DNA of 64,000 nucleotides, from contig NZ_CP012382.1 in NCBI RefSeq assembly GCF_001267885.1, positions 7,985,001 to 8,049,000 of the forward strand. Reading direction: 5' to 3'. Positions 53,757 to 62,822 of the stretch are shown here, piece by piece. The translations under genes and the position numbers were made by a program. The stretch comes from Streptomyces ambofaciens ATCC 23877. Its GTDB lineage: Bacteria; Actinomycetota; Actinomycetes; Streptomycetales; Streptomycetaceae. The notes beneath the pieces were generated by a model. That model saw nothing but the letters and a program-made list of their open reading frames with translations, was not told the DNA's origin and ran no database searches. Position 1 is the stretch's first letter. The number at the start of each line of letters is the position of its first letter.

Positions 53757-53806
53757 TTGCACCGAGTGCAATATGAAAGATTGCATTGATCCGTCTCCCT
53801 GCAATA
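53757..53806. promoter_or_regulatory. MocR operator cluster of TTGCA half-sites
   Basis: TTGCAC-3 nt-GTGCAA (53757-53771) is a perfect palindrome. It is followed by further half-sites ATTGCAT (from 53780) and TGCAATA (from 53800) within 50 bp, in the divergent gap. The repeated half-sites suggest cooperative binding. Confidence 0.65.
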
Positions 53807-53849
53807 TGGTCGTGGGAATGTCCGATGGAACGAGGGGTCCTGGGTTCCA

Positions 53850-54428
53850 GTGAACGTGACGAGATCGAAGCCCTTATCAATCGGTCGCACTGCCGGACCG
53901 CCGTTCGCATGCCGTCACTGCGGCTTCGGCCTCCGCCGCATCAGACCGGACGCGATGGCCGAAGCGCTGCGAGAGGTGGCGTCTTGCTGGCAGCGGCTCT
54001 TACGGGACCCGCGACTCGGCACGCGACGTATGGGAGTACCCGCCTGGTCTCCTCTGGAGCGCGGCTGTCACGTCCGCGACATGTGCCTGCTGTTCCACTT
54101 CCGGCTCGATGCAATCCTGGGAGAAGCAACTATTGCACCGGGCCGGGCGGTCGGTGCGGAAGCCAGGGCCCCAGTGGTTCACCCGCCGGAGGCCGTTCCG
54201 TACTACCGGGATGAGGAGCCGTCGCTCGTGGCGGAGGAACTGGGGCGAGCCGCTGAGGCCCTGGCCCACCGCCTGGCCGGGCTCACCGCTGATGACTGGG
54301 CCCGCGACGATCCGCGGCTGGCCGATCCACTGCTCACCGTCGACTTCCTCACGCGCCACCTTCTGCACGACATCACTCACGACCTCGCCGAGGCCGTGCG
54401 CCGGGGAGTGGGGGATTCGCGTGGTTGA
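53850..54428 (+). CDS. DinB/maleylpyruvate-isomerase-like protein
   Basis: A 192-residue helical protein from GTG 53850. DAMAEALREVASCWQRLLRD, then VPAWSPLERGCHVRDMCLLF and HFRLDAILGE carry the W(T/S)PLE-x-G-x-HV-x-D pattern of DinB/MDMPI_N four-helix proteins; a later His-rich helix is LLTVDFLTRHLLHDITHDLA. Such proteins bind a divalent metal through three histidines and serve in thiol-dependent (mycothiol) reactions. Its end overlaps the LysE start by 8 bases, so the two are cotranslated and probably act together. Confidence 0.78.
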   Translation: MNVTRSKPLSIGRTAGPPFACRHCGFGLRRIRPDAMAEALREVASCWQRLLRDPRLGTRRMGVPAWSPLERGCHVRDMCLLFHFRLDAILGEATIAPGRAVGAEARAPVVHPPEAVPYYRDEEPSLVAEELGRAAEALAHRLAGLTADDWARDDPRLADPLLTVDFLTRHLLHDITHDLAEAVRRGVGDSRG

Positions 54429-55068
54429 TCCGAGCGCAATGCTCGGTGTGACGGTGGTGGCGCTCGGTATGGTGCTCACCCCCGGCCCGAACATGATCTA
54501 TCTCGTCTCCCGCAGTATCACCCAGGGCAGGCGGGCCGGGATGATCTCTCTCGGCGGTGTGGCTCTGGGTTTCGTGGTGTATCTGGTCGCCACGAGCGTG
54601 GGCCTGACGGTCATCTTCACCGCCGTGCCCGAGCTGTACATCGCGGTGAAGCTGGCCGGCGCCGCCTACCTCGCATATCTGGCCTGGAACGCGCTGAAGC
54701 CGGGCGGCCTTTCCGTCTTCGACCCGCAGGACGTGCCGCACGACTCGCCGCGCAAGCTGTTCACCATGGGGCTGATGACGAACCTGCTCAACCCGAAGAT
54801 CGCCATCATGTACCTGTCGCTCATGCCCCAGTTCGTCGATCTCGACAACGGCCACGTCCTCCTCCAGGGCCTCGTCCTCGGCTCCATCCAGATCATGGTG
54901 AGTGTGGCGGTGAACCTGACCATCGTGCTCGCCGCCGCCACGATCGCCGCCTTCCTGTCCCGCCGCCCCTCCTGGCTGAGGGTGCAGCGCTACTTGATGG
55001 GCACGGTGCTCGGCGCCCTCGCCGTCTCCCTGGCCGTCGACACATCGGCTCCGGTCGGACCGAGTTGA
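54421..55068 (+). CDS. LysE/RhtB-family exporter
   Basis: A 215-residue six-helix transporter. The N-terminal LTPGPNMIYLVSRSITQGRR is the family signature, then KLAGAAYLAYLAWNALKPGG and GLMTNLLNPKIAIMYLSLMP (NxxNPK), with hydrophobic helices to the end. LysE/RhtB proteins export amino acids or their derivatives. GTG 54421 overlaps the DinB-like stop. It lies in an operon under the divergent MocR regulator, so it probably relieves accumulation of the amine or amino acid that the regulator senses. Confidence 0.9.
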   Translation: MVDPSAMLGVTVVALGMVLTPGPNMIYLVSRSITQGRRAGMISLGGVALGFVVYLVATSVGLTVIFTAVPELYIAVKLAGAAYLAYLAWNALKPGGLSVFDPQDVPHDSPRKLFTMGLMTNLLNPKIAIMYLSLMPQFVDLDNGHVLLQGLVLGSIQIMVSVAVNLTIVLAAATIAAFLSRRPSWLRVQRYLMGTVLGALAVSLAVDTSAPVGPS

Positions 55069-55345
55069 TGCCACAGCGGCACGAGCCGGGCAGTGGGGGA
55101 AACCGCTGTGCCGCTCATGTCTGCGACACCTTCAGTTCGATGGCCGGAGTGAGGCTGTTCGGGAGTGCCGCGCAGGCCCGCTCGCAGGCTTCGAGTGTGC
55201 CGAGGAAGGGGGCGCGACAGGCCCAGCGAGGTGTCGATCAGGGCCTGGCGCGTGCGGAGCTTCTTCCGCTCACTGAAGGGGAGCCGCTCGCTACTGCTGT
55301 CAAGGATTCACTGCCCCACCACGCTTCTGTGAAAGGTCTTTTGTC

Positions 55346-56275
55346 ATGCGTGCGCTTCTCGTCGACCGTTCCGCACCGGCCGGGCTGCGACTCGGTCCGG
55401 CTCCCGATCCCCGCCCCGCTCCCCATCAGGCACTGATACGGGTCACGGCTACTTCCCTCAACTACGGCGAGGTCAGGTTCGCCTTGCGGGACGCTCCCGA
55501 GGGCGCCGTGCTCGGATGGGATGCGGCGGGAGTGGTGCTCGAGGCCGCCGCCGACGGATCCGGCCCGGCGGCCGGAACGCCCGTGGTCACTCTCGGTGTC
55601 GACGGTGCCTGGGCGGAATTGCGCGCCGTCGACACCGCTTGGATCGGCACCGCCCGAGCCGGATCAGATCCAGGAGCCGTCAGCACGGTCCCCGTAGCGG
55701 GGACCAGCGCCCTCCGAGCCCTGCACCGCCTCGGCCCGGTCCTGGGCAGACGTGTCCTGATCACGGGTGCCACGGGCGGCACCGGACGCTACGCCGTTCA
55801 GCTCGCCCGGCGCGCCGGTGCGTATGTCATCGCTTCCACCGGTAACCCTCGCAAGCACGGGGAGGTTCTGTTGGCTCAGGGGGCGCATGAGGTGGTCGCC
55901 GGGCCGGGTGACATCGCCGATCCGGTGCACGGCATCGTGGACATGGTGGGAGGACCGCAACTCGTCGAGTACTTCGCCTTGTTGACGCAGGGTGGCACCC
56001 TGGTCGCGGTGGGGCACGCCGCGCACGAGGGGGAGTCGTTTCCCTACGGTGCCCTGTTCGGCGACGGCGGGCGGCACGACCGTTCCCTCGTCACCTTCTC
56101 GCTGCCGGCCTGTACGGGACTGGCGCCGGACCTGGGGTGGCTCGCGGACGAGGTGGCCCTGGGCCGACTCGACCCGAACATCTCCTGGCGCGGCGGCTGG
56201 GACAGAGCGGCAGACGCCGTCGACGCCCTGCTGAACCGCCGTCTTCACGGCAAGGCCGTCCTGGAGATCTCCTGA
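55346..56275 (+). CDS. MDR-family oxidoreductase
   Basis: A 309-residue medium-chain reductase. The GroES-like part is [20 protein letters not shown] and [13 protein letters not shown]; the nucleotide-binding part is [20 protein letters not shown]. It ends in HGKAVLEIS. No structural-zinc cysteine lobe is seen, so it belongs to the quinone-reductase-like branch. It has an unusually short middle region compared with the typical 320-340 residues. From 55069 to 55345 there is no supported gene, and there is no obvious regulator nearby, unlike the other MDR genes here. Confidence 0.87.
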   Translation: MRALLVDRSAPAGLRLGPAPDPRPAPHQALIRVTATSLNYGEVRFALRDAPEGAVLGWDAAGVVLEAAADGSGPAAGTPVVTLGVDGAWAELRAVDTAWIGTARAGSDPGAVSTVPVAGTSALRALHRLGPVLGRRVLITGATGGTGRYAVQLARRAGAYVIASTGNPRKHGEVLLAQGAHEVVAGPGDIADPVHGIVDMVGGPQLVEYFALLTQGGTLVAVGHAAHEGESFPYGALFGDGGRHDRSLVTFSLPACTGLAPDLGWLADEVALGRLDPNISWRGGWDRAADAVDALLNRRLHGKAVLEIS

Positions 56276-56589
56276 CCCGCGAACAGGCGTCCTCCAGGGG
56301 GGCGGCCCCCGGGGTACACGCACGGCACCGCCCCGCTACGCGGTCGCGCAAGGGCGTTGAGATCCGTGCCGCAGAGCCGGGCATCACCTCGGTCGGCGAC
56401 AGACCCGTGAGCAGCCCGGAGCACCGCGATTCCGGGACTTCCGCCACCCCCTCCGTCCGGCACCGGACTCGGCCTCGCCGATGACGCTCCGCCCGCCGCC
56501 CCGCAACCGTCGAAAACGCCGCCGTGCTGCTCGGAGCAATGACCTGCGCGAGCCGGGCCGGTCGCGTCGTCAATCGACATGCCGTCGCA

Positions 56590-56830
56590 ACCCGCCTCGG
56601 GCCGGCCGAGGCGGGCTGCCGTGACGCTTCCCCCAGCGCCTGAAGCAGCGTGCTCCAGGCGGACTGCGCCGAGTCGCTCTCCCGTACAGCCGCGTAAATG
56701 GTCTTGACCGGCTCCGGGCGCCGTACCCCTCGCAGGACGACGCCGCCGCGGCGGTCGATCACTCCGAGGCGGGGGATGAGCGCGACTCCGAGGCCGGCCG
56801 CGACGACCGTGGACCGGGTCAGACGAACCG
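56590..56830 (-). pseudogene. LysR-type regulator, C-terminal remnant
   Basis: STVVAAGLGVALIPRLGVID, then RRGGVVLRGVRRPEPVKTIY and SAWSTLLQALGEA match the last strand-helix units of the LysR effector domain (V-x-x-G-x-G-x-A-L-x-P). No HTH is present. The frame starts abruptly at the DUF6010 stop side. From 56276 to 56589 I see no gene. Confidence 0.7.
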
Positions 56831-56835
56831 TCCGG

Positions 56836-57276
56836 TCAGGAGGGGGCGGAGACGTGATCGTACGCGTGGTCCGCTGTCCGGCCGGGCCGGAACCGGCGGC
56901 GGACGAGCGCGACCAGGGAAGGGCCTCCGCGGAAGCACCACAGGGCGATGACCGGATCACAGATGGCACAGGCCAGAGATGCGTCGTGGTGGAACGGCAG
57001 GATCGGATTGCCCTTGAGGTGATGGGCCATGTCCCAGGCCGTGTGGAGCAGCCAGCCGACGCCGATGAAGGCCCAGGAGTCCAGGCCGCGGTAGGCGACG
57101 TAGGCCGTGAGTGCGACGAATGGGAGCTCCCACGGTCCGAAACCGCCCCCGCTCAGATAGGCGGCGCCGGCTCCGCCCACCATGATCGCGTTGAAGCGGC
57201 GTCGGTGCGGTTCTTTGATCAGGGACATCAGCAGGCAGTAGATGATGCCGACGATCACTGGTGACACAAGGTTCAT
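56836..57276 (-). CDS. DUF6010 membrane protein
   Basis: A 146-residue integral membrane protein with about four helices: VSPVIVGIIYCLLMSLI; FNAIMVGGAGAAYLSGGGFG; LPFVALTAYVAYRGLDSWAF; IGVGWLLHTAWDMAHHLKGN. HH-x(7)-FHHDAS is a histidine-rich segment that could bind a metal. The GFGxWELxF... HTxWDxxHH pattern matches a family of uncharacterised proteins in actinomycetes and proteobacteria. The start is ATG 57276. The gap 57277-57432 holds nothing. Confidence 0.75.
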   Translation of the reverse strand: MNLVSPVIVGIIYCLLMSLIKEPHRRRFNAIMVGGAGAAYLSGGGFGPWELPFVALTAYVAYRGLDSWAFIGVGWLLHTAWDMAHHLKGNPILPFHHDASLACAICDPVIALWCFRGGPSLVALVRRRFRPGRTADHAYDHVSAPS

Positions 57277-57432
57277 GAGGGGATGACTTCTTCTTCCTGG
57301 GGCGGGCCGAATCGCCGCGGGCGAGCTGTCGCAGCGCGAGCACCGACGTCTCGGCCAGAGCGCGGTCCCGGGTGGGCAGGATCAGGAGTGTCAGTACGCC
57401 GATGAGCGACTGCTCTGCGGAGGGCCGGGCGC

Positions 57433-58122
57433 TCAGAGGGGGGTGGGCGTCGGACCCTGTGCGCGCCAGACGGTGCCGCGCCGCTCGTGGGAGATGAGTT
57501 CTTCGACGGCGTGCGCGACGCGGGGGCCCACCTCGCGCTCCAGTAGGTACAGACCCAGATCGAGACCGGAGGTCACGCCGGCGCCGGTGATCAGGTCGCC
57601 GTCGTCCACGATGCGGGCGCGGATCGCGTGGGCGCCGGTGGTCTCCAGCATGTCGAGGCCCATGTGGTGGGTGGTGACGTGACGTCCCCGCAGCAGGCCG
57701 GCCATGGCCAGGACGAGCGAGCCGCCGCAGACGGTGGCGACGGTGATGTCCGGGTCGTCCATTGCCTGCCCGAGGAGCGCAGGGAGCTCGGTGGTCAGCG
57801 TGCGGCCCAGCAGCACCGGGATGAACTCGTCCTGCTTCCGCTCGCCGGCGCCCACCTCTTCTTCCCGGGCCTCGCCGGGTTCGCCCAGGCGGCCGGAGGC
57901 GCCGGGTACCACAAGCATGTCGGCGCGCTCCAGGTCGAGGGCGCCGACGGCGCGCAGCGTCAGTCCTCCGATGCCGCTGACGACCTCACGAGGGCCCTCC
58001 GCGGTGACCAGCTCGACGGTCACCGCGCCGTCCGTCGCCGAGCCGCCGGCGTGCAGGACCTCGAAGGGGGCGATGGCATCGAGCGGGTCGAAGCCATCGA
58101 ACAGGACGACCTGGGTGTGCAT
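57433..58122 (-). CDS. DJ-1/PfpI-family protein
   Basis: A 229-residue class I glutamine-amidotransferase-like protein. VVLFDGFDPLDAIAPFEVLH is the DJ-1/PfpI start, the nucleophile elbow is TVATVCGGSLVLAMAGLL (Cys in CGG), then HVTTHHMGLDMLETTGA and ITGAGVTSGLDLGLYLLERE. A loop of about 20 residues (REEEVGAGERKQDEFIPVLL) is inserted before the elbow. The family includes isonitrile hydratases, glyoxalase-like enzymes and chaperone-like proteins. ATG 58122 has AAGGA upstream. Divergent from a GlxA-type AraC regulator that carries the same fold as its sensor. Confidence 0.85.
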   Translation of the reverse strand: MHTQVVLFDGFDPLDAIAPFEVLHAGGSATDGAVTVELVTAEGPREVVSGIGGLTLRAVGALDLERADMLVVPGASGRLGEPGEAREEEVGAGERKQDEFIPVLLGRTLTTELPALLGQAMDDPDITVATVCGGSLVLAMAGLLRGRHVTTHHMGLDMLETTGAHAIRARIVDDGDLITGAGVTSGLDLGLYLLEREVGPRVAHAVEELISHERRGTVWRAQGPTPTPL

Positions 58123-58329
58123 GGGTGTGGGGTTCCTTCGGTCTCGGCGTCGATTTCCATCGGACGCTCCGAAGTCAACCGGCTTCCTGGGTACTCGCCC
58201 AGTGGCACTGGTGACAGGTTTCAACGGGATAGTGCCAACGCTTGCTGAGAGCGTGTGAACTGCGATGACGTGGGCCTGCGGGAAGGGCGGCCCAGGTCCG
58301 TCGAGCTGGTGGGGAGGTAAGTTCTGGCC

Positions 58330-59268
58330 ATGCATACGGTTGCCGTGCTCGCGTTGGATCAGGTGATCCCGTTCGACCTGTCCACTCCGATCGAGGTCTT
58401 CTCCCGGACCCGCCTGCCCGACGGGCGGTCCGGCTACCAGGTACGGGTGTGCGCCGAGCGCGACGAGGTCGACGCCGGAGCCTTCACCCTGCGGGCCCCC
58501 TGGGGTCTTGAGGGCCTTCAGGGTGCGGACACGATCATCGTGCCGGGCGTCGCCGATCTTGGTGCCTCACTCCCTCCCGCCGTGCACGATGCGCTGCGGT
58601 CGGCCGCTGCCGACGGCACCCGGATCGCCTCCATCTGCGTGGGCGCCTTCCCCCTGGCTGACACCGGGCTCCTCGACGGACTGCGCGTCACGACCCACTG
58701 GCGCGCGGCCGGTCTGCTGGCTGCCGCCCACCCGGACCTCGACGTCGACCCGGGCGTCCTCTACGTCGACAACGGCCAGTTGCTCACCTCGGCCGGCGCC
58801 GCGGCGGGCATGGACCTGTGTCTGCACCTGATCCGCCGTGACTACGGCTCGGCCGTCGCCGCCGACGCCGCCCGCCTGTCCGTGATGCCTCTCGAACGAG
58901 AGGGCGGACAGGCGCAGTTCATCGTCCACGACCACGCACCCACACCGCGGGGCTCCGAGCTTGAGACGCTGCTCACCTGGCTACAGGAAAACCTGGCCCG
59001 CGACTTCACCCTCGCCGACATCGCCGAGCGGGCCGGAACCAGCACCCGCACCCTGATCCGCCGCTTCCGCGACCAGACCGGCACCACGCCGCTCCAGTGG
59101 CTCCACCGGGCCCGTATCCGCCAGGCACAGCACTTGCTGGAAACCACGGAGCACTCCGTGGAGCGCATCGGCAGCCAGGTCGGATTCGGCTCACCCACCA
59201 CCTTCCGTGACCGCTTCAAACGCACCACCGGCGTCAGCCCGCAGACCTACCGGCGCACGTTCAGTTGA
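58330..59268 (+). CDS. GlxA-type AraC-family regulator
   Basis: A 312-residue regulator. Residues 1-185 are a DJ-1/PfpI-like domain (VAVLALDQVIPFDLSTPIEV, RIASICVGAFPLADTGLLDG, LTSAGAAAGMDLCLHLIRR). Residues 210-312 are an AraC double HTH (FTLADIAERAGTSTRTLIRR and IGSQVGFGSPTTFRDRFKRT, then TGVSPQTYRRTF). The Cys-Val-Gly elbow is kept but such domains usually sense rather than catalyse. It is divergent from the DJ-1 enzyme at 57433-58122, which it probably activates. Confidence 0.9.
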   Translation: MHTVAVLALDQVIPFDLSTPIEVFSRTRLPDGRSGYQVRVCAERDEVDAGAFTLRAPWGLEGLQGADTIIVPGVADLGASLPPAVHDALRSAAADGTRIASICVGAFPLADTGLLDGLRVTTHWRAAGLLAAAHPDLDVDPGVLYVDNGQLLTSAGAAAGMDLCLHLIRRDYGSAVAADAARLSVMPLEREGGQAQFIVHDHAPTPRGSELETLLTWLQENLARDFTLADIAERAGTSTRTLIRRFRDQTGTTPLQWLHRARIRQAQHLLETTEHSVERIGSQVGFGSPTTFRDRFKRTTGVSPQTYRRTFS

Positions 59269-59374
59269 ACAGCGATGAGATGGGCTCTTCAGGGGCCTAC
59301 TGAATTCCGGTGGGCGCATGGTCACCGTCGCCTTCGGCCCGAATCGGCCCGTGACGTAGGGCCATTCGTTTGGA

Positions 59375-60219
59375 TCAGCGGGCAGACCACAGAAAGATGC
59401 CTGCGATGTGAAGTCCGGCCAGGTAGATGGTCGCGGTCTTCTCGTAGCGGGTGGCGATGCCTCGCCACTGTTTCAAGCGGTTGATGCAGCGTTCGACGGT
59501 GTTGCGCTGCTTGTACGCCTCGCGGTCGAAGGCGGGTGGCCTGCCGCCCCGGCTGCCGCGCCGCAGCCGGTGGCCGCGCTGATCGGCCGGCACGGGGATG
59601 ACCGCCCGGATACCGCGCTTGCGCAGGTGTTCACGGATCGCGCGGGAGGAGTACGCCTTATCGGCCAGGACCACGTCCGGCCTGGTGCGGGGCCGTCCGC
59701 GCCGTCGAGGAACGCGAAGGCGAGTCATGACGTGAGCGAAGGCGGGTGCGTCACCGGCCTGTCCGGCGGTGAGCACGAAGGCCAGTGGCCGGCATTGGGC
59801 ATCGGAGGCCAGGTGAATCTTTGTGGTCAGTCCGCCGCGGGACCGGCCGATGGCGTGGTTTGCTGGTTCGCCTGCTGGGGCCCCTTTTTGCGGGCCCCGG
59901 CCGCGTGTTGGTGTGCGCGCACGATGGTGGAGTCCACCGAGACAGCCCAGTTGAGGTCGTCATCGGCATCGGCCTGTGCGACCAGCGCGGTGAACACCCG
60001 TTCCCAGGTGCCGTCGATGGCCCACATCCGCAGCCGGTTGTAGACGCCTCGCCAGTTGCCGTACTTCTCGGGGAGGTGGATCCACTGCGATCCCGTCTGG
60101 AACTTCCAGGCGATCGCGTCGATCACCTGGCGGTGATCCCGCCACCGGCCACCACGCCGCGGTGTCCGGTCCGGGAGCAAGGGTTCGATCCGCGCCCACT
60201 GCGCGTCAGTCAACGGCAC
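59375..60219 (-). CDS. IS5-family (IS427-type) transposase with programmed frameshift
   Basis: The first frame (VPLTDAQWARIEPLLPDRTP, IAWKFQTGSQWIHLPEKYGN, VSVDSTIVRAHQHAAGARKK) and the second (IHLASDAQCRPLAFVLTAGQ, VLADKAYSSRAIREHLRKRG, NTVERCINRLKQWRGIATRY) together carry the DDE residues. The switch occurs at a run of five A followed by four G (59881-59889 on this strand), the classic slippery site of this IS group. All domains are intact, so it is probably active. GTG 60219 is my choice of start; longer starts reach 60276. I cannot fix the terminal repeats. Confidence 0.87.
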
Positions 60220-60256
60220 ACCCGGACCAACGATCAGATGATCGGAGAGTGGCGGA

Positions 60257-60604
60257 CTAATCGCCCGAGAAGGCAATGCGCAGGTCTCTGTCCGCGCGGC
60301 AGCGCAGACCCCAGGCCAGTAGCGTCGAGACGGCTTGGCTCTCGGCGCCTCTCAGCCGAGCAAGATCCGAACCTTCCAGCTCCCGCACCAAGCGGTCCAC
60401 TGCCTCACCGCGCAGCACGGTGTCCCCATAAGGATCGACGTCAGCCAGGGTGGGCAGCCGGTGTCGGCCCAACGTTTCCAGGGCCGCCCACAGCTCGTCA
60501 TCGACGACTATCCGCTCAAGTGCCCCCGCTGCAGGACGCGGTCCTGACTTCCGTCCGGTCCGAGCGGTTGAGACCCCGCGCCGCAGCTCGATGACGAGCG
60601 TCAT
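60257..60604 (-). CDS. hypothetical protein
   Basis: A 115-residue soluble protein I do not recognise: MTLVIELRRGVSTARTGRKS, then ERIVVDDELWAALETLGRHR and EGSDLARLRGAESQAVSTLL, ending WGLRCRADRDLRIAFSGD. ATG 60604 has GAGGGGG about 5 bases upstream; the frame to 60649 is not needed. Its acidic DxDPYGDTVL loop and helix-rich end suggest a small folded protein. It lies immediately upstream of the IS5 transposase and may be the host gene next to which it inserted. Confidence 0.6.
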   Translation of the reverse strand: MTLVIELRRGVSTARTGRKSGPRPAAGALERIVVDDELWAALETLGRHRLPTLADVDPYGDTVLRGEAVDRLVRELEGSDLARLRGAESQAVSTLLAWGLRCRADRDLRIAFSGD

Positions 60605-60689
60605 CACACCCCCTCGCTTGCTCCACGGACCATCGATCTTATCGACCAACAGCTCACTTTCATGATCCGAAAGAAACGCCCTAGCTGGG

Positions 60690-60842
60690 CTACCTCGTGG
60701 CCGGCACGGTCCACGGACAGGGGCGGGTGCGCTTCTTCAGCGGCAACCCCACAGGGGCCGGCTTCGACGACCTCGCCCGCCATGGGGCCGAGGGCAAGCT
60801 GAACCCCGCGGTGGACACGGCCTTCCCCATGGGTTGCTGCGC
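60690..60842 (+). pseudogene. MDR oxidoreductase, C-terminal scrap
   Basis: YLVAGTVHGQGRVRFFSGNP, then FDDLARHGAEGKLNPAVDTA and FPMG match the end of zinc-type reductases (L-x-x-LA-x-x-GKL-x-P-x-V-D-x-x-FP). It stops where the divergent hydrolase gene begins its 3' end, so it is a leftover. Confidence 0.5.
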
Positions 60843-61634
60843 CTACGTGCTCAGCCTGTCGATCAGGCGGGCGAGTTCTTCGGGGGCTTCCAGGTGGACG
60901 AGGTGGCCCTGGGCCGAAAGTTCGTGGACGGTGGCAGCGGGGACACGGTGACAGACGTCGTCGAAGGCCGTCCCGTACGGAGCGGTGCTCCGGTTCGCGC
61001 CGCCGACGATCAGATCGACGTGGTCCGCCTTGCGGGCCAGGGCGTCGGGCAGCGGTTCGTTCACGGCCAGCGTCTCGTCGTACAGTGGCTCGCTCAGGCG
61101 ACAAAGGGCCTCCCACACCTGGCGGTCCGCCCGTAGGGCCTTCACCCGCGCCGGGTCCAGGCCGGTGATCTTCCGGTTGACGATGTCGACGGTCGCGTCC
61201 CAGTCTTCGTTCTCCCGCGCGGCCTTGAGATCGGGCAGGGCGTGACGGCCGAAGGGACGCATCACGGGCTCGTAGGCGATCAGTCTGCCCAGGGGGCGCT
61301 CGTTGGCGGCGAGCAGCGCGATCAGCCCTCCGTAGCTCCAGCCGAAGACCGCCGATGTTCCGGGGAAGGCGTCGAGGAGGGCGTCCAGGTCCTCGACCTC
61401 GGTGCGCAGAGAGTAGGTGTCGGTCAGGGGCCCTGAGGGGGTGCGTCCCCGGCGGTTGACGACCATGACGGACGGCCACGTGCTGATGGCCGAGGCGACG
61501 TGGCGCCACGCGCGTGCGTCGCTCATCACGCCCGGGAGGAGGACGAGGCCCGGGGCGCCGGGATCGCCGTGCACGTCGACCGTGACCCAGCTGCCGCCAC
61601 CGACCGACACTCTTTTCTGAATCGTTTGCTCCAT
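60843..61634 (-). CDS. alpha/beta-fold hydrolase
   Basis: A 263-residue hydrolase: oxyanion LVLLPGVMSDARAWRHVASA, nucleophile Ser in AVFGWSYGGLIALLAANERP (G-W-S-Y-G), and His in ELSAQGHLVHLEAPEELARL. A cap region lies at about residues 130-190. The substrate is unknown; ester or lactone hydrolysis is typical. ATG 61634 lies inside a 14-bp-armed palindrome shared with the divergent TetR gene, so repressor binding would cover the start codon. Both proteins begin MEQT because the palindrome encodes the same codons in both directions. Confidence 0.87.
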   Translation of the reverse strand: MEQTIQKRVSVGGGSWVTVDVHGDPGAPGLVLLPGVMSDARAWRHVASAISTWPSVMVVNRRGRTPSGPLTDTYSLRTEVEDLDALLDAFPGTSAVFGWSYGGLIALLAANERPLGRLIAYEPVMRPFGRHALPDLKAARENEDWDATVDIVNRKITGLDPARVKALRADRQVWEALCRLSEPLYDETLAVNEPLPDALARKADHVDLIVGGANRSTAPYGTAFDDVCHRVPAATVHELSAQGHLVHLEAPEELARLIDRLST

Positions 61635-61655
61635 AAACTGATTATGGAGCAAACG
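61623..61655. promoter_or_regulatory. TetR operator containing both divergent start codons
   Basis: CGTTTGCTCCATAA (61623-61636) and TTATGGAGCAAACG (61642-61655) are a perfect inverted repeat with a 5-nt centre. The ATG of the hydrolase (minus) and the in-frame ATG of the TetR gene (plus) lie in opposite arms, 9 bases apart. Confidence 0.88.
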
Positions 61656-62279
61656 CTCTACAATGCAAGGGTGGAACAACGACAGCGAGGACGCCCCAGG
61701 GCCTTCAACCGGGATCACGTGATCCTCGAGTCCGCCCGCCTGTTCTGGCGCAGCGGCTATTCAGGCACCTCGACGCGCGACCTGACCGCTGCCCTGGGGC
61801 TGTCGACATCGAGCCTCTACGCCGCGTTCGGCAGCAAGGCCGGGCTGTTCGAGGAGGCCGTGCGGACCTACGCAGAGCGTTACCGGGAGATCTACGCGCG
61901 GGCCGTTGCGGAAGGGGACGTCCACGCCGTCGTCGAGCGCGTCCTCGTCGAGTCGGTCGACGAGTTCAGTCGGCCGAGCAACACCCACCCGGGCTGCCTT
62001 CTCAGCAGCGCCGTGATGACGGACAGCACGAACACGCTCGACGCGAGCGCCTACTTCGCCGAACTCCAGAACGCGAACGAACGGACCCTGCGGGAGCGCA
62101 TCGACCGAGCGATCCGGGACGGCGACCTGGCCGCGGACACCGACGCGGCGTCCCTCACCGGACTCGTCCAGTCCATCTGGCATGGACTGTCGCTCCGCGC
62201 CCGGCTCGGCGCCCCCCGCGAGGAGCTGCTCGCGACGGTACGGCTCACCCAGGACCTGATCCGCAAGCTCGCCCCGTGA
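61644..62279 (+). CDS. TetR-family transcriptional regulator
   Basis: A 211-residue TetR protein: RGRPRAFNRDHVILESARLF, then WRSGYSGTSTRDLTAALGLS and TSSLYAAFGSKAGLFEEAVR (HTH), followed by a C-terminal domain with HPGCLLSSAVMTDS, a signature of the TetR_C_16/AefR-like branch. ATG 61644 is in the shared palindrome; GTG 61671 (MEQRQRGRPR) is a plausible alternative that would put the operator fully upstream. It likely represses the divergent hydrolase gene. Confidence 0.87.
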   Translation: MEQTLYNARVEQRQRGRPRAFNRDHVILESARLFWRSGYSGTSTRDLTAALGLSTSSLYAAFGSKAGLFEEAVRTYAERYREIYARAVAEGDVHAVVERVLVESVDEFSRPSNTHPGCLLSSAVMTDSTNTLDASAYFAELQNANERTLRERIDRAIRDGDLAADTDAASLTGLVQSIWHGLSLRARLGAPREELLATVRLTQDLIRKLAP

Positions 62280-62822
62280 GGGCCCGGCGGCGGGCGCGGG
62301 ACGGCGCTCCGTGTTGCCGCCCGTGGCCGGTCGGATGGCCCAGGACGCGGGCGCACCAGCTGCGCGACCTCGCTGCTGAAGGACTCGGCAAGGTCCCCTT
62401 TCGCGGCCACCTATGCGGGCCTGGAAGTGGCACCCGTCCTCACCGAGTCCTCCCAGAGTACGCAGTGTTGCTGAAGGACGAAGCCGTTGCTCCGCGGACG
62501 CTGAGTGATTGTCGAGAGGACCTTTTCCGGCGGGCGCATCTGGATTGGCGGAAGACGAACCAATGGTGTGATGGCGAGCGGCACGTACACCGCACCACCC
62601 TTGCTGAAGTCGTCCTGCTCGCCAGCATCATCTGTCTCGGGGGGAGCCTGTCATTCAGCGCGGTTGAACTCGGCGTCTGCGATGAGCTGGGCGGACTTGC
62701 GGCCGGTGGCTCGATCGACACCAACTGGCCATCTCGCCACGCACGATGAGTGGGGGATATCGAATTCGAGACTCACGCTGCTGGCGCGCGGCCTGTCCCC
62801 CTGCCCACCAGCCGCGACCCCC
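62280..62822. other. 540-base stretch without an intact gene
   Basis: Short protein-like minus-strand scraps occur (GGAVYVPLAITPLVRLPPIQ around 62530-62610; KSAQLIADAEFNRAE around 62655-62700), separated by stops and frame changes. They match no family I can name. This is probably decayed coding DNA. Confidence 0.4.
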
